Origin: Anarhynchus alexandrinus
Taxonomy: Eukaryota; Chordata; Aves; Charadriiformes; Charadriidae
Direction: 5' to 3'
Assembly: GCA_008711295.1 (NCBI GenBank)
Contig: VUYV01000626.1
Coordinates: 210,181 to 274,180, forward strand
DNA length: 64,000 nucleotides
A model generated the notes under the pieces. It had not been told where the DNA came from and made no database searches. It saw only the letters and a program-made list of their open reading frames with translations. Both the position numbers and the translations under genes were made by a program. Below are positions 10,501 through 22,535 of this stretch, piece by piece (position 1 is the first letter of the stretch; every line of letters starts with the position of its first letter).

Positions 10501-12518
10501 CGAGGTTGACTGCAATGTTCTCCTCCGTGGGCAGGGGTCGTTCAGAAGCATGAAGCTAAACAAGAAAATGCAAATGTTAAATACAATGTCATGCGGAAAG
10601 AAACCCCTTCGCTGAGGCTGCTGAAGAGATGCTTTAATTCAATACCGGTAAAAGAAGCTTTGTTTGATGAAGTGTGCTAAGTCCAGCAAGTTCTGCAAGG
10701 AGGCCGTGTTTTCCTCTTCCTCCGTTGTGTAAATATAGATTCCTTTGGAATATTTATGTGCAATAACGGCTGCCCTTTAGATGGTGCCCCAATGTGTGAA
10801 ACCTCTGCGACGCGGCTCGCTCCGGCGCTGCTCGAGCACAGGGAAACGTCACAAGATAAATGTGAAGTGCCAGGACCCAGGCACCAATTGTTGCGTTAAC
10901 TGAAAGGGAGCTGATGAGTCCTCTGGAAAACTGTTTAAGACGTGTCTCGCTGAAAGGTAACAAACCTCCCGTGGCAGATGCAAAGCCACTGCCAGATGCT
11001 CAGAGTTTTTCCTGCCGCTTTTTCCCATCTGCCCGTTCCACCCCTAAGGGCCTTCACTCCTGTTTTCGCCGCAGTTTTGTGAGTCGTTCACTCTGGATAC
11101 AGGTGCCATGGAGCAGCACACCCTGTAGCTGGCTGGCACGGCGCTGGCAGGCGCGGGGAAGTCCGATGGGACGCAGTGGCTGGGCTGCAACCTCTCACCG
11201 TTGAAGATTGAGCACCGCCTCGTGCAGGACCAGACTCCCATCAGGTGAGGCTGCTGGCAGATGTCAGAGATGAAGACCTTTTTCGGTAATCTCATCTCAG
11301 AGATGGCATCATCACAGACTGTTACTGTTGTGCTTCCAGCAGCAAAGTGGTGCCACAGACTTTTGGAGGTCAGAGGAACCCCTGGTGGTCCTCCCGTGCT
11401 CCTCTGTCCTCACTTCTGTCATTTCTTCTCATGTCTTATGGACCAGATGGTCGTATCTCAAAGGTTTCTCACGGTTTTCACACTACTACTGAATCTCTCC
11501 TGACACAAATTGGTCCCATTCACCATCGGGGTGGTCCAAGGGGTCACACCACTCTGGGACACGAGCACAGGGACTGAGACCCCCTTAGTAATAGGAGGGC
11601 TGTCCTTTCTCACAGAAAAAACATCTACTGTCAGGAAAGAGGGGACACCAAGTGCCCACCAAGGAACTTTCCCATATTCCCAATCCTTTCACTGGCTCTT
11701 AGGATAAGGAAGACATAAACTGTAGATTAAAATTCATTACGGTGTCCTAACAAATCTGAACTAATGGGAGTAATTAATCTCATTGTTTTATAAAATAGTT
11801 TATTTAAAGTGATGATAAGGAATGTAATGACAAAATTACTTGCTGTAAATGGCATTACAAAAATCACAGCAATACCAAGTGATTGAACAGCTCTTTCTAC
11901 AACCTTCATAAGTCTCTTTTCATTGTGTCTTCTGTTTGGGTTCATACGTGTATTTCGCTTGAAATCTTTGCACTCTGCAAAGTTTGACTAGAGAACTGAG
12001 ACACGCTATTGTGCCACGTCTCAGTGTGCAGTAACCAACACATCTGGTCCCTGGGGGCTCATGGGGCAGTGAGCGGGGCTCAGCCTACCCTAACTGTAGC
12101 TCCGTCACCTGCTCTGTTCATGACAACGACAAAGCTAATGAGCAGGTTCAGGTTGTTTAAGTCATTCTCTAAGGGCTAATTGGCTTTGCCCTCAACCTAG
12201 CTGCAGAAGAGACTAAGACACCCCCAAGCCATTTATTGCCTTACCCTGATGAGTAAAGACGGCTCAGTTGCAGCTAAAACTGTGGTGGTTGCTCAACCTG
12301 GCTGTGAAGAAGCTCCCTGTAATGTCTACCAAGTTTATCAGAGGTGGTGTTACCTTCACTGCAGAGAAAAGCCATCATACATCTGAGCAGGGTCAGACTG
12401 AACAGGTGACAAATCTAATTTCCCTTTGAAATTTCCCTTTAACTAGGGAGCAGATGGAGGGGCTGGTCCTAAGTGCTAGGAGGCACCAAGTGCCTTAGTG
12501 GAGGCACCACTAAGAGCT
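10501..12518. other. Anonymous interval with a short CpG-rich patch and one exon-like segment
   Basis: A local CpG cluster lies at about 10805-10850 (GCGACGCGGCTCGCTCCGG region). A segment bounded by strong splice-like signals lies at 11075-11244 (listed separately). The rest is unremarkable, becoming AT-rich near 11710-11970. Confidence 0.5.
11075..11244 (+). other. Exon-like segment with strong splice-like borders (weak candidate)
   Basis: Preceded by a pyrimidine-rich tract ending CTGTTTTCGCCGCAG and followed by ATCAG|GTGAGG, both good vertebrate consensus matches. Phase 0 is open for 17 codons, hits one TAG, and is then open to the donor (including SDGTQWLGCNLSP and KIEHRLVQDQTPI). A second frame is open nearly to the end. 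It could be a non-coding RNA or UTR exon, a decayed coding exon, or chance. No protein family is recognised. Confidence 0.2.
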
Positions 12519-12640
12519 GTTTAGATGTGGTGTTGGGGGATATGGTGTAAGAGAGAACTTTGTAGAGTAGGGTAGATGGTTGGACTCGATGATCCCAAGG
12601 GTCTCTTCCAACCTAGACAATTCTATGAGTCTATGATTCT
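12519..12640 (+). mobile_element. CR1 LINE 3' end, group D
   Basis: Forward-oriented CR1 remnant. TTAGATGTGGTGTTGGGGGA is the ORF2 tail end of the group D type, also seen at 17365 and 27863. It is followed by GGACTCGATGATCCCAAGGG, TTCCAACCTAGACAATTCTA and a degraded octamer tail ending at 12640. Confidence 0.85.
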
Positions 12641-13971
12641 TTATTTTGAATCCTTACTGATTGTGGTCTCCTGGAAATAATCTGGCTACAAGCCTCAGAG
12701 TTTTGGCCAGAGCGAGGGCAAAACTTTTGAGAGAGGTAAGGACAACTGAATTTTTGTGTTTCAAGGTGGTGGCCAGGAAAGGAGTGAAGGTTGGACAGAG
12801 AGCTGGAGAGGTGAGCTTGCTGCTTCTGGGCAGGTCAGAGAGGTAGGGACAGCAACTGCGGAGAGGAGCCAGCTCTCAGGTGGTGAACACCAAAGTCTTG
12901 GGTTGGTCAGTAAGCTCTGCGCTTACTTTGCTTAGCGCCGTGAGAAAGAGTCTCTCAGGCCTTTGGATGGATAGATGCCACCCAGCCATGATGGAGTTGA
13001 AGTGGGAAGATGAATTTGACTGGGACCACAGTTTTCTGTGTGTAAAGGGAGCCATCCAGGTCGGCGTGTATGGCTGGTGGAGACCTTGCTCGGCAGCATG
13101 ACTGCCAGAGACAGAAGCAGATAGATGTGAAGTAAGTTAAAAGTTCTATCAAACTTGGCTGAACTAGAACATCCCACATCTTTGCTTAGAAAGCTCATGA
13201 AATTCAAGCAACCAATTAGTATCACAGTTATGCAGCAGGAGCTGACGAGCCGTTCAATAAACAAGTGATCCTTGCAGTACATGAAGTCAAAGGCAAAAAC
13301 ACTTCACATGCAAGCAAAGCTGGAGCTTGAGGCAGTCCCACAGCGAGAGAGGAATTCTCAAGTTTTGCATTAATTGGATTTTTAATGGGTTTCAAAACTG
13401 ACTTGATCTGTGAAGTACTCAATAATTACAGAAGATTAAGGGGACACTTTGAAAAATGGGTGGAACAAGAACATGAATGAAGCAAACCTTGCTTTGGCCT
13501 AATTACAGATAAACAACAGATAATGTGGACTTGGTAATCTTCTGGAATAAATAACCAGGAGAAACAAGCTCTACAAATCATGTTTCATGCTGGTAAATAA
13601 CCTTTTAATATCAGTATTTGCTGGCACTTACCTCCATGTGATGGCAAGGGCCTGAGATTGCCCTGCACCGCCCACACCTGAGTGAACAAATCCGCCATAA
13701 TTCGCTTTAGCCGCACTATTTCCAAGAAGAGACAAAATTATCGGCCTTCCTTCCACAGAGGGAGGCTTTTTCATGGGGAAAATGTAGCACTTCACTTCCT
13801 TGTGAAGGAATATGTATGCAATAGCTGCCGTCTGTACGGTGGTGTCCTGTAGGACACCGAGGACACTTGCACTGGCAAAACCAGTTAAGCCTATGAAAAC
13901 TTTTGTGCAAAATATTTACACCACTGCCACAGTCAAATGTGCAAGCTATCAGATTGTATCCACACACATGC

Positions 13972-14065
13972 CTAATTATCCATTACGCATGCAATTACGT
14001 GATTTTAATGCGCTCTCATCATAATTACGGCAGCAAATTAGGGGGCATAATTGCCCATGCAAATG
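13972..14065. promoter_or_regulatory. Cluster of homeodomain/POU-like core motifs (candidate enhancer)
   Basis: About 95 bases carry repeated TAAT/ATTA cores (TAATTA near 13973 and 14022, CATTA at 13981, AATTA at 13992, TTAAT near 14005, AATTA near 14036, TAATT near 14048) and one octamer-like ATGCAAAT at about 14058. Homeodomain proteins bind TAAT cores and POU factors bind ATGCAAAT; that is family knowledge. Enhancer function is inference. AT-rich DNA gives such cores by chance, though the density here is higher than in the flanks. Confidence 0.25.
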
Positions 14066-14756
14066 TGCATGCCTGCCTTTTTTCTTTCTTTTCTTCTCTA
14101 AGACGTCAGGATCACAAGAAGGTAAAGAAAGGTCAGGGTTAAATTTCATTACCTGTTTTCTCAGGAGCATCTAAAATGTCAATAGGCAACTCTTAAGTAT
14201 CGAGAAGGGTGGCTTCAGCCCTTGGGCTGGAACCGCAGATACCCGAAGGTGCTGCAGGTTTGCACTGCTGAGGGTGGTTACCCCAAACCAGCTATCCCAG
14301 CTGACGGTTTATTTTGTGCACCCGCTTTCCTGGGTTATTTACAACCTTTGTTTCTAGTTTTGTTTTTCCTGGGGCTCAGAATGTGACCATAAAAAGCCTG
14401 TCCGTACCACTGGGACTGTCTCTCTGCCCTCCTGGCAGCAGGATCCCAACCTGCCGTCCTGCTTCTGAGATGACCTTTTAAAGTCCTCTTGTCTAAAGGC
14501 TCCTGTGTTTTGCCTTAATTCTGTTTCAGACCCCAGAACAGTCACTTTCCAGATTAAACTCGGGTTACTGGGTGAATCATTTTGTTTATTTGTTTAAAGT
14601 GTGTTTGCTTTATTTTGCTTTCCCAAATGTAGGGACGAAAAGTGAGGATGAGCAGATTATAACGCAGGCTATTTTTGTTCCTAGAAGGAGATTATCATAC
14701 ACGTTTCTGTTGCGTTGCGGCTGAGAGAGATCGGACGCCGTACGTTGCGAGCTGCG

Positions 14757-14963
14757 ATGGAAAGCGGCCGCCAGCTCTGCACCAGTGGAATCACTTTCCC
14801 TCTCTGCGTGGTTTTTGTTCTGGGTGCTGTGACAGCACCTCTCCCTCACTTCACACGCCGTGATGAGCTTCATGCCAGCTCTGGCTGCCGGGGAGTTTTA
14901 GAAGTGCGTATTGAAATCTTATTCTGGGGATTTTTTTTTCAGGTCTGGGAGCTGGAACAGTAA
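14757..14963 (+). other. Small ORF with a signal-peptide-like N-terminus (weak candidate)
   Basis: An ATG in good Kozak context (GCTGCGATGG) opens a 68-codon frame. The first 27 residues have a basic/polar start (MESGRQLCTSG), a hydrophobic core (FPLCVVFVLGAV) and a plausible signal peptidase site after V-T-A before a proline. Upstream are several CpGs (14730-14770), unusual for this window. The frame ends in sequence that does not look coding. If real, only the first part would be exon; a possible donor AA|GTGCGT lies at 14902-14909. I recognise no family, and chance is a real alternative. Confidence 0.2.
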
Positions 14964-16887
14964 TAAAAAATAAAGTTTGGGGGGAAAAATAAAAAAAAGG
15001 TAACATGAAAGCAGAAATAGTGCCTGCCTCTCTCCGAGCTTGCCTGATCAAATACACGGTGCATCCTTAACCTCTCCTGGGGAAGCTCAGTTAAATTGCT
15101 GTCCCGGTGACTGAGAAGAAAACAAATAGTAACAAAAGCATCCCTCCGTTTCCCCCGGTTTGGAGGGCTCGGTGGGACACATCTCCCGTGCTCATTCACA
15201 CCACCACCCCCCCCGGCAAAGCAGCTGTGAAGCCGCAGCTTTTCTTTTCGCAATGAAAGAAGTACAGAAGTGACTTTCTGCATGGTAAAGGCTCCCGGTG
15301 CCCTCTGATACGATTCATAATGAAAGGAAATATATGTGTTCCTTAAACCCTGAGACGGCCCCTTTGTGGTTCCTCGGGCGGTTGATAAGTCCAGCTGTTA
15401 TGGCAGCAATGACACTTCCACACTTTCATCTCCCTGGCATGGCCTGAAAGCAGCAGAGCATTGTTGTGCTTCAGAAATCAGTTGCTAGCGGGGGATTTGG
15501 GAGCCAAGCTACGAGGAATAAAGGGAACATTTGATAAAACTTTTCCTACCCTGGTTACACCTTGGGACCGGCCAAAAATGTTGTCTGACACTTCAAAAAG
15601 GACAAAGAGGAGGTTTACAATTGCCAGCTTCCCCCTGGAGAAATCAATGAGCGATGCTTCCTTTCAGACATACCCTGATTAACCAAAAATGCATTTCACT
15701 TGAGTCACAGGTTACATCACCGGCGCTTCAATAGCATCCACTTGTTCCACGTACCGTGTGCTGGAAGACACACGGGCTCCACTGCTCTGCGACTGACATT
15801 GTCCTTTGCAGAGAAAACGATCTACAGAGGGTTTCCATCAGTGGTTTCACACTATAATTGCCTCTGCAGTCTTGAAGGTGTCTTCATGGTGGTTTCCAGA
15901 TTAGGATGTGATGTGGTGAACCCTAAAATTAGCAGAGGAGAGGAAGGGTGTACGTGTCCTTGGCCAAAGCACCTGATGGCTCAGTCTTCCACCTGCACTG
16001 GTTAAGCACAAGGGGATGTCTCTGCAGAAGACAGTGATGTCTCACAAACCACAGGTCCCACAGACTTGTGGTCCAGTGGGTACTTGTGACAATATGAAAC
16101 ACATGAAGCATGGTGAGATTGGAAAAGGAATTTTTTTGATATAAGCACACTATGAATGGTAAGGCAGAAGGGAAGATATCATCCAAAGAATACTTTAAAC
16201 ATAAAAAGATAATTTACTGTCCTAGCAGCACTTTAAACCCTCAATACTCAACTTGCACTGAAAAGGTGAGGGAAGGGGCTGGAAATGGGAAGCCTGGACA
16301 GAGGTGGGTCCATGCCAGAGTCCAGAGCATGGGGCTGGTGGGGAGCTGCGGTGGGGAGCGTGTCTGGCCAAGGCCAGGGGCAGTCCGGGGACAATCTGGG
16401 GCACCACCCAGGTTTCAAAACGTTTTCTCTCTTGGAAGGGAAAATCCCAATCGTGCAGCAGAGCAGAGCTGCTCCAGAGAAGCCTCCAGACCTGGCATGT
16501 CTTTTTGGGGCTCCTTTTAAATTGCGGCTACACGAAACAGGTTTGCATCCACTAAAATCATAACTGTGGGTGTCCCTTCTCTGGGAACCCACAACTCTCC
16601 TCTGTCTAATAGATGTGTTTCTCCTCCTTTTGGTTCGCAGTTTCAGATTGGTTTTTTTTAAAAGAAGACCTTTTTTACAGTGACCACAGTGCTGACCATA
16701 CGCCTTTACCTCTGTGCTTCTGATGTCTAAAGAACAAAGCTAAAAGTTTATCAAAAAGTTTCTGTTGGGACATGGTTGAGGCACCAAGGAATGTACCTGA
16801 CCTTGAATAGGATGTGAAATGAAACAGTGTGTCTTATATGAATGAACTTACATGAACATATATGAATTTATATGAACAGTGTATCTT

Positions 16888-17262
16888 CAGCCTGGAGAAG
16901 AGAAGGTTCCAGGGAGATCTTAGTGCGGCCTTCCAGTCCCTAAAGGGCCTACAGGAGAGCTGGGGAAGGACTTTTGACTGGGGCATGGAGTGATAGGACG
17001 AGGGGGAATGGCTTCAAACTGGAAGAGGGCAGGTTTAGATTGAACATTAGGAAGAAGGTTTTCACTTTGAGGGTGGTGAGGCACTGGAACAGGTTGCCCC
17101 GAGAGGTTGTTGAGGCCCCATCCCTGGAGGTGTTGAAGGCCAGGCTGGACGTGGCCTTGGGCAGCCTGGTGTGGTGGGAGGTGTCCCTGCCTATGGCAGG
17201 GGGGTTGGAACTCGATGATGTTCAAGGTCCTTTCCAACCTAAACCATTCTACGATTCTATGA
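16888..17262 (+). mobile_element. CR1 LINE 3' fragment, group A
   Basis: Forward-oriented, starting within the LEKRR codons (CAGCCTGGAGAAGAGAAGG) and running through [40 protein letters not shown] and the [15 protein letters not shown] end to the tail ATTCTACGATTCTATGAT. Differences from other group A copies include a valine for leucine in DDVQG. Confidence 0.95.
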
Positions 17263-17364
17263 TATGTTCTTTTGCAGTTGCTGACTTAGACATAAGATAG
17301 CATAGGACAAAATTTGAGCCAAGAGTGTATCCCAAACTAACCTTGGGTAATTATAAGGTAATTA

Positions 17365-17629
17365 GAACAAGATGAAATGGCCTGCAGTTACACCAGGGGA
17401 GGTTTAGGATGGATATTAGGAAAAATTTCTTCACCAAAAGGGTTACCAAACATTGGAACAGGCTGCCCAGGGCAGTGGTAGAGTCACCATCCCTGGAGGT
17501 ATTTAAAAGATGTGTAGATGTGGTGCTGAGGGACATGGGTTAGTGGTGGACTTGGCAGTGCTGGGTTAACAGTTGGATCCGATGATCTTCAAGGTCCCTT
17601 CCAACCTAAACGACTCTACTATTCTATAA
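17365..17629 (+). mobile_element. CR1 LINE 3' fragment, group D
   Basis: A second forward CR1 about 100 bases after the previous one. It starts near GATGAAATGGCCTGCAGTTA (ORF2 tail), passes the AGGATGGATATTAGGAAAAA block and the GATGTGGTGCTGAGGGACAT block, and ends with TTCCAACCTAAACGACTCTA and a degraded tail. It is more diverged than group A, so older. A further pair of ATTCTGYG octamers at 17680-17697 may be a leftover tail. Confidence 0.9.
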
Positions 17630-17697
17630 TGCTAAAATACACACCCCTTTGTGAATAATGAGCATGCTAATCAGGTAACGATTCTGCGATTCTGTGA

Positions 17698-18243
17698 ATA
17701 GAGACTTGGAAGGCTGCTGGCATTCCTTATATACATGACTAAATACTCTTAACAAGTTGTTAGTGACATTTGTAAGCAAATATTGCTGCACCGGTGGATG
17801 CAGCCAGTTTTACCTAAATATCTGAATCCTCGCTGGACTCCTCAGGCATGCACGGGGACCAGAGCACTCGGTGAACGACATTTAAAACCCTGGATGGTGC
17901 CGGGTATATCGCAGAGCTCATTTTAGTGATGCTACAGCTGGAGCAAGCGGTAGGTGTGGGCAGAGCCCAGAGCCCGGCCGTGGGGCATCATGATTTTTGG
18001 GGTACAAGGTTGCCTGTTGGGTGTTCTTGAAAATATTCTATTATTGGATTTATTACCATATTTTCCTGTGCAACATAATGCATTTCTCTGGCTGATCGCA
18101 GACAGTCTCAGCCCTTGCTCTGTGCTGGGTTTTAGTCCCATGAGCAGCAGACTTTTCCGATCCACAGACGTGTCCCCAGCTGGAAACATCTCAGACTGTT
18201 TGTTGATAAGGTTTGGAAAGGGCTGAGACATCTTTTTTCCCCG
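17698..18243. other. Anonymous interval, no gene seen
   Basis: Unique-looking sequence with overlapping 90- to 99-codon frames on opposite strands (17954-18231), which is typical of chance. No known repeat. Confidence 0.55.
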
Positions 18244-18381
18244 TTCCTGGCAGGAGCAGGCAACCCCACCTGTACAGCAGATCCATGCTAAAATAAATAA
18301 GTAAATAAACCGANATTCCTGGCAGGAGCAGGCAATCTGTACAGCAGATCCATGCTAAAATAAATAAGTAAATAAACCGAG
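18244..18381. repeat. N-joined short direct duplication
   Basis: Bases 18244-18313 and 18316-18381 are near copies (TTCCTGGCAGGAGCAGGCAA through AAATAAGTAAATAAACCGA). The second lacks about four bases in the ACCCCACC region. A single N (18314) sits between them. This pattern fits two overlapping contig ends or alleles that were not merged. Confidence 0.8.
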
Positions 18382-18401
18382 ACGTGCATGTGTTATACTA
18401 G

Positions 18402-18463
18402 AAATCCATTTATTCACTACATTTATTCATATTTAAATCCATTTACTCACTACATTTAAATAT
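18402..18463. repeat. AT-rich tandem repeat, about 33-bp unit, two copies
   Basis: AAATCCATTTATTCACTACA with its AT-rich continuation is followed directly by AAATCCATTTACTCACTACA, the second unit fading at its end. The array is too short to be a satellite; it may be a local slippage product. Confidence 0.6.
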
Positions 18464-19465
18464 AAGTAAGAACAAGGAAAAGGGAAAAAAGGCATCATAA
18501 ATACAGTATTTTTGTCATGTTTTCTGTACATCAGATGTTTGTTTTACTGCAGAACTTCATGGGAAGCTTGCTGCAAGCTGTCAGGGAATTGCCAGCAATT
18601 ATTTCTCTGGTATTTGCTTAAATAGCCCTGAGGTTTAACATTGTTTGATGCCTTCTGAAATGCCCTGGGAAGACAAAACTCAGATCCGTGCTTCTGCCCA
18701 GAGGTAAATCTTATTTTCCAGAAGACGGGGAAATAATGCCACATCACTCACTTCCATCAGCAGCAGAAGAGCACAGCGGCAGGAGACCTTCTCCATCAGC
18801 CACATCATCCACGTCAGGAACACATTGCAGGTGGGGCTGCACGGGGTCTTTATGAGGCAGCCTGGAAGGAATGAAGAGACCTGGAAAAAACAGGGGGGAA
18901 AAAAGGAAAAAACACCTCTGGAGTACTTATTCCATCGATATCCCCCGAGGGTTTTCTTCCTTCCATCTCCAGAGGCGTCTAGCCCATTGGTCTGCTAAAA
19001 CTGTCCCCACGGTGCTGCCTGGGGAGATCTGACCTTGCTTTGGGACCTCTGGAGATTTTTCTGCATCGTTTGCAGAGACTGTAGATATCCTGGGGCAATG
19101 TTACAGTTTTGCAGCTACGCATGTACACACAGAAATATGGTGTTTTGGGGAGCGTCTCAATTTGGTCTTTGCAGATGGAAATGACTTTGGATGAGCTGAT
19201 GTTTGGAGGTGACGCTGAGAAAGAAATCAAAAAGTTTGAAATAGCGGTACCATGCATGTAACATATGTAATTGTAAATAACTTCCTGAGCTTTTCTCACT
19301 CCCCTAATCAAACTTTTTGAAATAGATAATGATGAATTTTACTGCCACTGCTTTTGCTTAACAACGGAGGGCAGGAAGGTAGGAAACATTGCATATACAT
19401 GCTGAAATGGACCTCTGTTTTTTCCTGTAGTTAGGGGGTTTTAATTTTTTTTTTTTTTAAATTTT
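18464..19465. other. Anonymous interval, no gene seen
   Basis: Contains purine-rich GGAAAAA runs near 18895 and a T tract at 19446-19459 abutting the next CR1 tail. Reading frames are short. No gene recognised. Confidence 0.55.
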
Positions 19466-19746
19466 CATAGAATCATAGAATCATAGAATGGCTTAGGTTG
19501 GAAAGGCCCTTGAAGATCATCGAGTTCCAACCCCCCTGCCATAGGCAGGGACACCTCCCACCACACCAGGCTGCCCAAGGCCACCTCCAGCCTGGCCTTG
19601 AACACCTCCAGGGATGGGGCCTCAACAACCTCTCTGGGCAACCTGGGACAGTGCCTCACCACCCTCACAGTGAAAAACTTCTTCCTAATGTTCAATCTAA
19701 ACCTGCCCTCTTCCAGTTTGAAGCCATTCCCCCTCGTCCTATCACT
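19466..19746 (-). mobile_element. CR1 LINE 3' fragment, group A
   Basis: Reverse-oriented, starting with three ATAGAATC units and truncated at CCTCGTCCTATCACT, in the SDRTRG codons of ORF2. It is inserted in AT-rich DNA (T tract on one side, TTAATATTAAATTTTAATAG on the other). The sequence is nearly identical to the other group A copies, so the insertion is relatively recent. Confidence 0.95.
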
Positions 19747-22214
19747 AATTTTAATATTAAATTTTAATAGTATAAAGAGAATACGTATTTTATTTTAAAC
19801 TCATTATTTAATTTAGACTTAGAGTATTTACATAGTTAGATTATTGAACTCATAGTGTCAGTACAACCGTGGGGAAGTGAGCTGGATTGCATCGTTCTCA
19901 GCAACCGCCTGCAGAGGAGCCAGGTATGGGCACTGGCAGTGTAATAATCTGAATGCACACAGCTTGACTTTGAATTATATTTAAATAGTAATAACTTAAT
20001 TGTATTATATTGTACATTTTTAAAATGTATTTTTACTTGTAATTGAACGGAAGTAATTTCTGTACCCACAACCATAGCCTGCCCACATTAACGCTTTGCA
20101 ATATTACCATAAAAAACCCCAATAACTGCACTCAGATTTGAGATTTTCTTGGTGACCTGAGGTTTATACTTTCTGCAATAAATTAGAGCCAATCCAGAAA
20201 GCACATATTTATTACTGTCCTAAGAACCATTAGTGGTGCTTCAGTCAATAAAAGATTATAACTCTAAGCCCAGGAAGTGGTTTAAAATCACAGCAGATGA
20301 TTTACTGGTTTGGGAGGGAGGAAAACAATGTCAGAGAGGGAAAAAGCTCAGTGAGATGCTCTCACTGAGGTCTGTTCTACCTGGAGTAACAAGCGTACCA
20401 GGAGATTTAGCCTTTATAATTCAAAACAGATTATTGGCATTTTGTCACATGAACCTCATCACGAATAAATGAGCTCTGAAAATGGGTTCTGTTCAACACA
20501 TTTCCAAAAACCAATCACACATGAAATTGGTGGTGCTCACACGACACCCATGAAAGCACGGTCGAACGTACACTGTGATATAGACCTGCCCAGCAGCTTT
20601 TGCAGTCAACTTGCACAGTTTTCAGGGATTTTAGCTTTGATTGGAGGGCTGAAGTCAAATCAACTTTTCTTGTTGGTCTTCCTACCAGAGTGCTCTGGTC
20701 GACATTTGTTTTCATAGACACAGCAATGAACCTGCCAGGGTCCACGTGGCACACCAGTACAGTTCCTGTGCATCAGAAATGTTGTGCAACATCGTTTTGC
20801 TGCTGCATTTGAACTAACTTACACTAAAGCCAGATGGGTAATTTTGCAGAAAATGTTAATCACTGCACCTAAAAAAAAAAAGCTCAGACCTCTAGAAGTT
20901 TGCAGCTTTGCAACAGAACTGAGAAAGAGTAAAAAAAAAAATAACACCCTGGGAAAAAATCAACATGTGAAATTAAAACCTGAATAACCAGACAACAAGA
21001 GATGCAAGTTGCCTGGCCAGGTCTGGTACCTTGCACGCCCGAAAGCGATCCACCAAGACAATCCAGCTAGCGGTTTCACAAAATTGTTCAAATCGCGTTC
21101 TCCCATCAATGGAGTTATTTGGGTGCAAGCGCCAAGTAGCAGCTTTGATTTATACAGATGAGAGCCAAGACCTTCATCTGCCCAGCACGTTGTAGCCCAC
21201 ACATCCCAAAAGCTGCGGGAGCAGAGGCACGGTGCCAGCGAGCAAAGCCGGGGGCCGTCCTCCTCTCCGGCTACCCGGGGCACATTTTGGCATGAGAGAG
21301 CCGCCAGAATATCGATGTAGATAGATTATATCTATTGACCCTCAGCCAACTTGTACTTTGTTTGCCAACCTACATGAAGTTGCACCGGGCAGAAAGGGCT
21401 GTGCGGTCCCACTGTCTTCAACGTTCATTGCGACCCCTCTGGAAAAAAAAAAAAAAGGGCAAAGCCACCGTATTTCTGACCCGACACCGCGTTTGCTATA
21501 GCGATGCGAAGCTTCTGTGGCACAGCGTGAGCCCCGGTGACGCCAGCTTGTTTTCAAGTTGGTGAGCACATTTCCGAACCAGCTGAGATTTAGCGAAGCG
21601 AGTTTGGATCCCGTTAACTTTCCTTTGAAACTCGAAATGGCATCTGGCTCTGTCTGGGGAGATGCAAATTGCAGAGGCCAAAATTTTCACACGTCTTTGC
21701 GTACCCTCGCCTGCGAAACGGTCCCTGCCTCACCTCCTTTGCTCCGCATGAAATGCTGCAGTACACTCAACCTTCCTGTTCTACTCATTTTAATCCTCTG
21801 TTCTCCATCAGAACAGTGTAAAGAAATTTTTTCTTTTTTTTTTTTTTATTTTTTTAAAAACACTAAGGATATGTTGAACTCCTAATGAGTCAGTCACTTA
21901 ACTCCCCTGGGTTTCTGTAATAAATGGCAGCACAAATGGCTATGGTTCAGCATAACTGGGCATCTCATTAAATACCTGAATATTAAAGGCACGGAACAGC
22001 TCCAGCCCGCTCTGAAGTTGATGGGGAATGTCACTGATGGCGCACGTCAAAACCAGGTTATTACACAGATGCACAAAACCAGGTTTAAAAAGTGACTGGG
22101 GATTTGTCCAGTGCCGTTTTGGCTTTTGTCACATTATTTTCAAGAACTGAAGATGCCGTGAGTTTTAGCATAAGTTTTGTGTCCGTAATTTGTGGAAAGA
22201 GTTGGGGGGGCCTC
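19747..22214. other. AT-rich anonymous interval, no gene seen
   Basis: A-rich runs at 20868-20883, 20930-20944 and 21441-21455, and a T-rich tract at 21828-21858. A mildly GC-rich patch with CpGs lies at about 21180-21290. No frame above 110 codons and no repeat recognised. Confidence 0.55.
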
Positions 22215-22535
22215 TCACAGAATCACAGAATGGTCAGGGTTGGAAGGGACCTCTGGAGATCATCTAGTCCAACCCCCCAGCCAGAGCAGGGTCACCTCCA
22301 GCAGTTGCACAGGACAGCGTCCAGGTGGGTTTGGAATGTCTCCAGAGTGGGAGACCCCACAGCCTCTCTGGGCAGCCTGTGCCAGTGCTCCACTACCCTC
22401 AAGGTAAAGAAGTTCCTCCTCATGTTAAGATGGAACTTCCTATGTTCAAGCTTGTGCCCATTACCCCTCGTCCTATCAATGGGCACCACTGAAAAAAGAC
22501 TGCTCCCATCCCCCTGGCACCCTCCCTTTAAGTTG
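22215..22535 (-). mobile_element. CR1 LINE 3' fragment, group C
   Basis: Reverse-oriented. The minus-strand frame reads [20 protein letters not shown], then [20 protein letters not shown], then [16 protein letters not shown]. The tail has the TCACAGAATCACAGAATGG form. The same subtype ([12 protein letters not shown]) occurs at 36467. Truncated near KGGCQGDG. Confidence 0.92.

Larger units (their letters stand above)
12641..16887. other. CR1-free 4.2-kb interval
   Basis: No repeats are recognised. It holds the homeobox-site-like cluster at 13972-14065, a pyrimidine tract with splice-like AG and GT signals at 14077-14126, and a candidate signal-peptide-like frame at 14757-14963. The other ORFs are short and overlapping. 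No gene is called with confidence. Confidence 0.5.
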
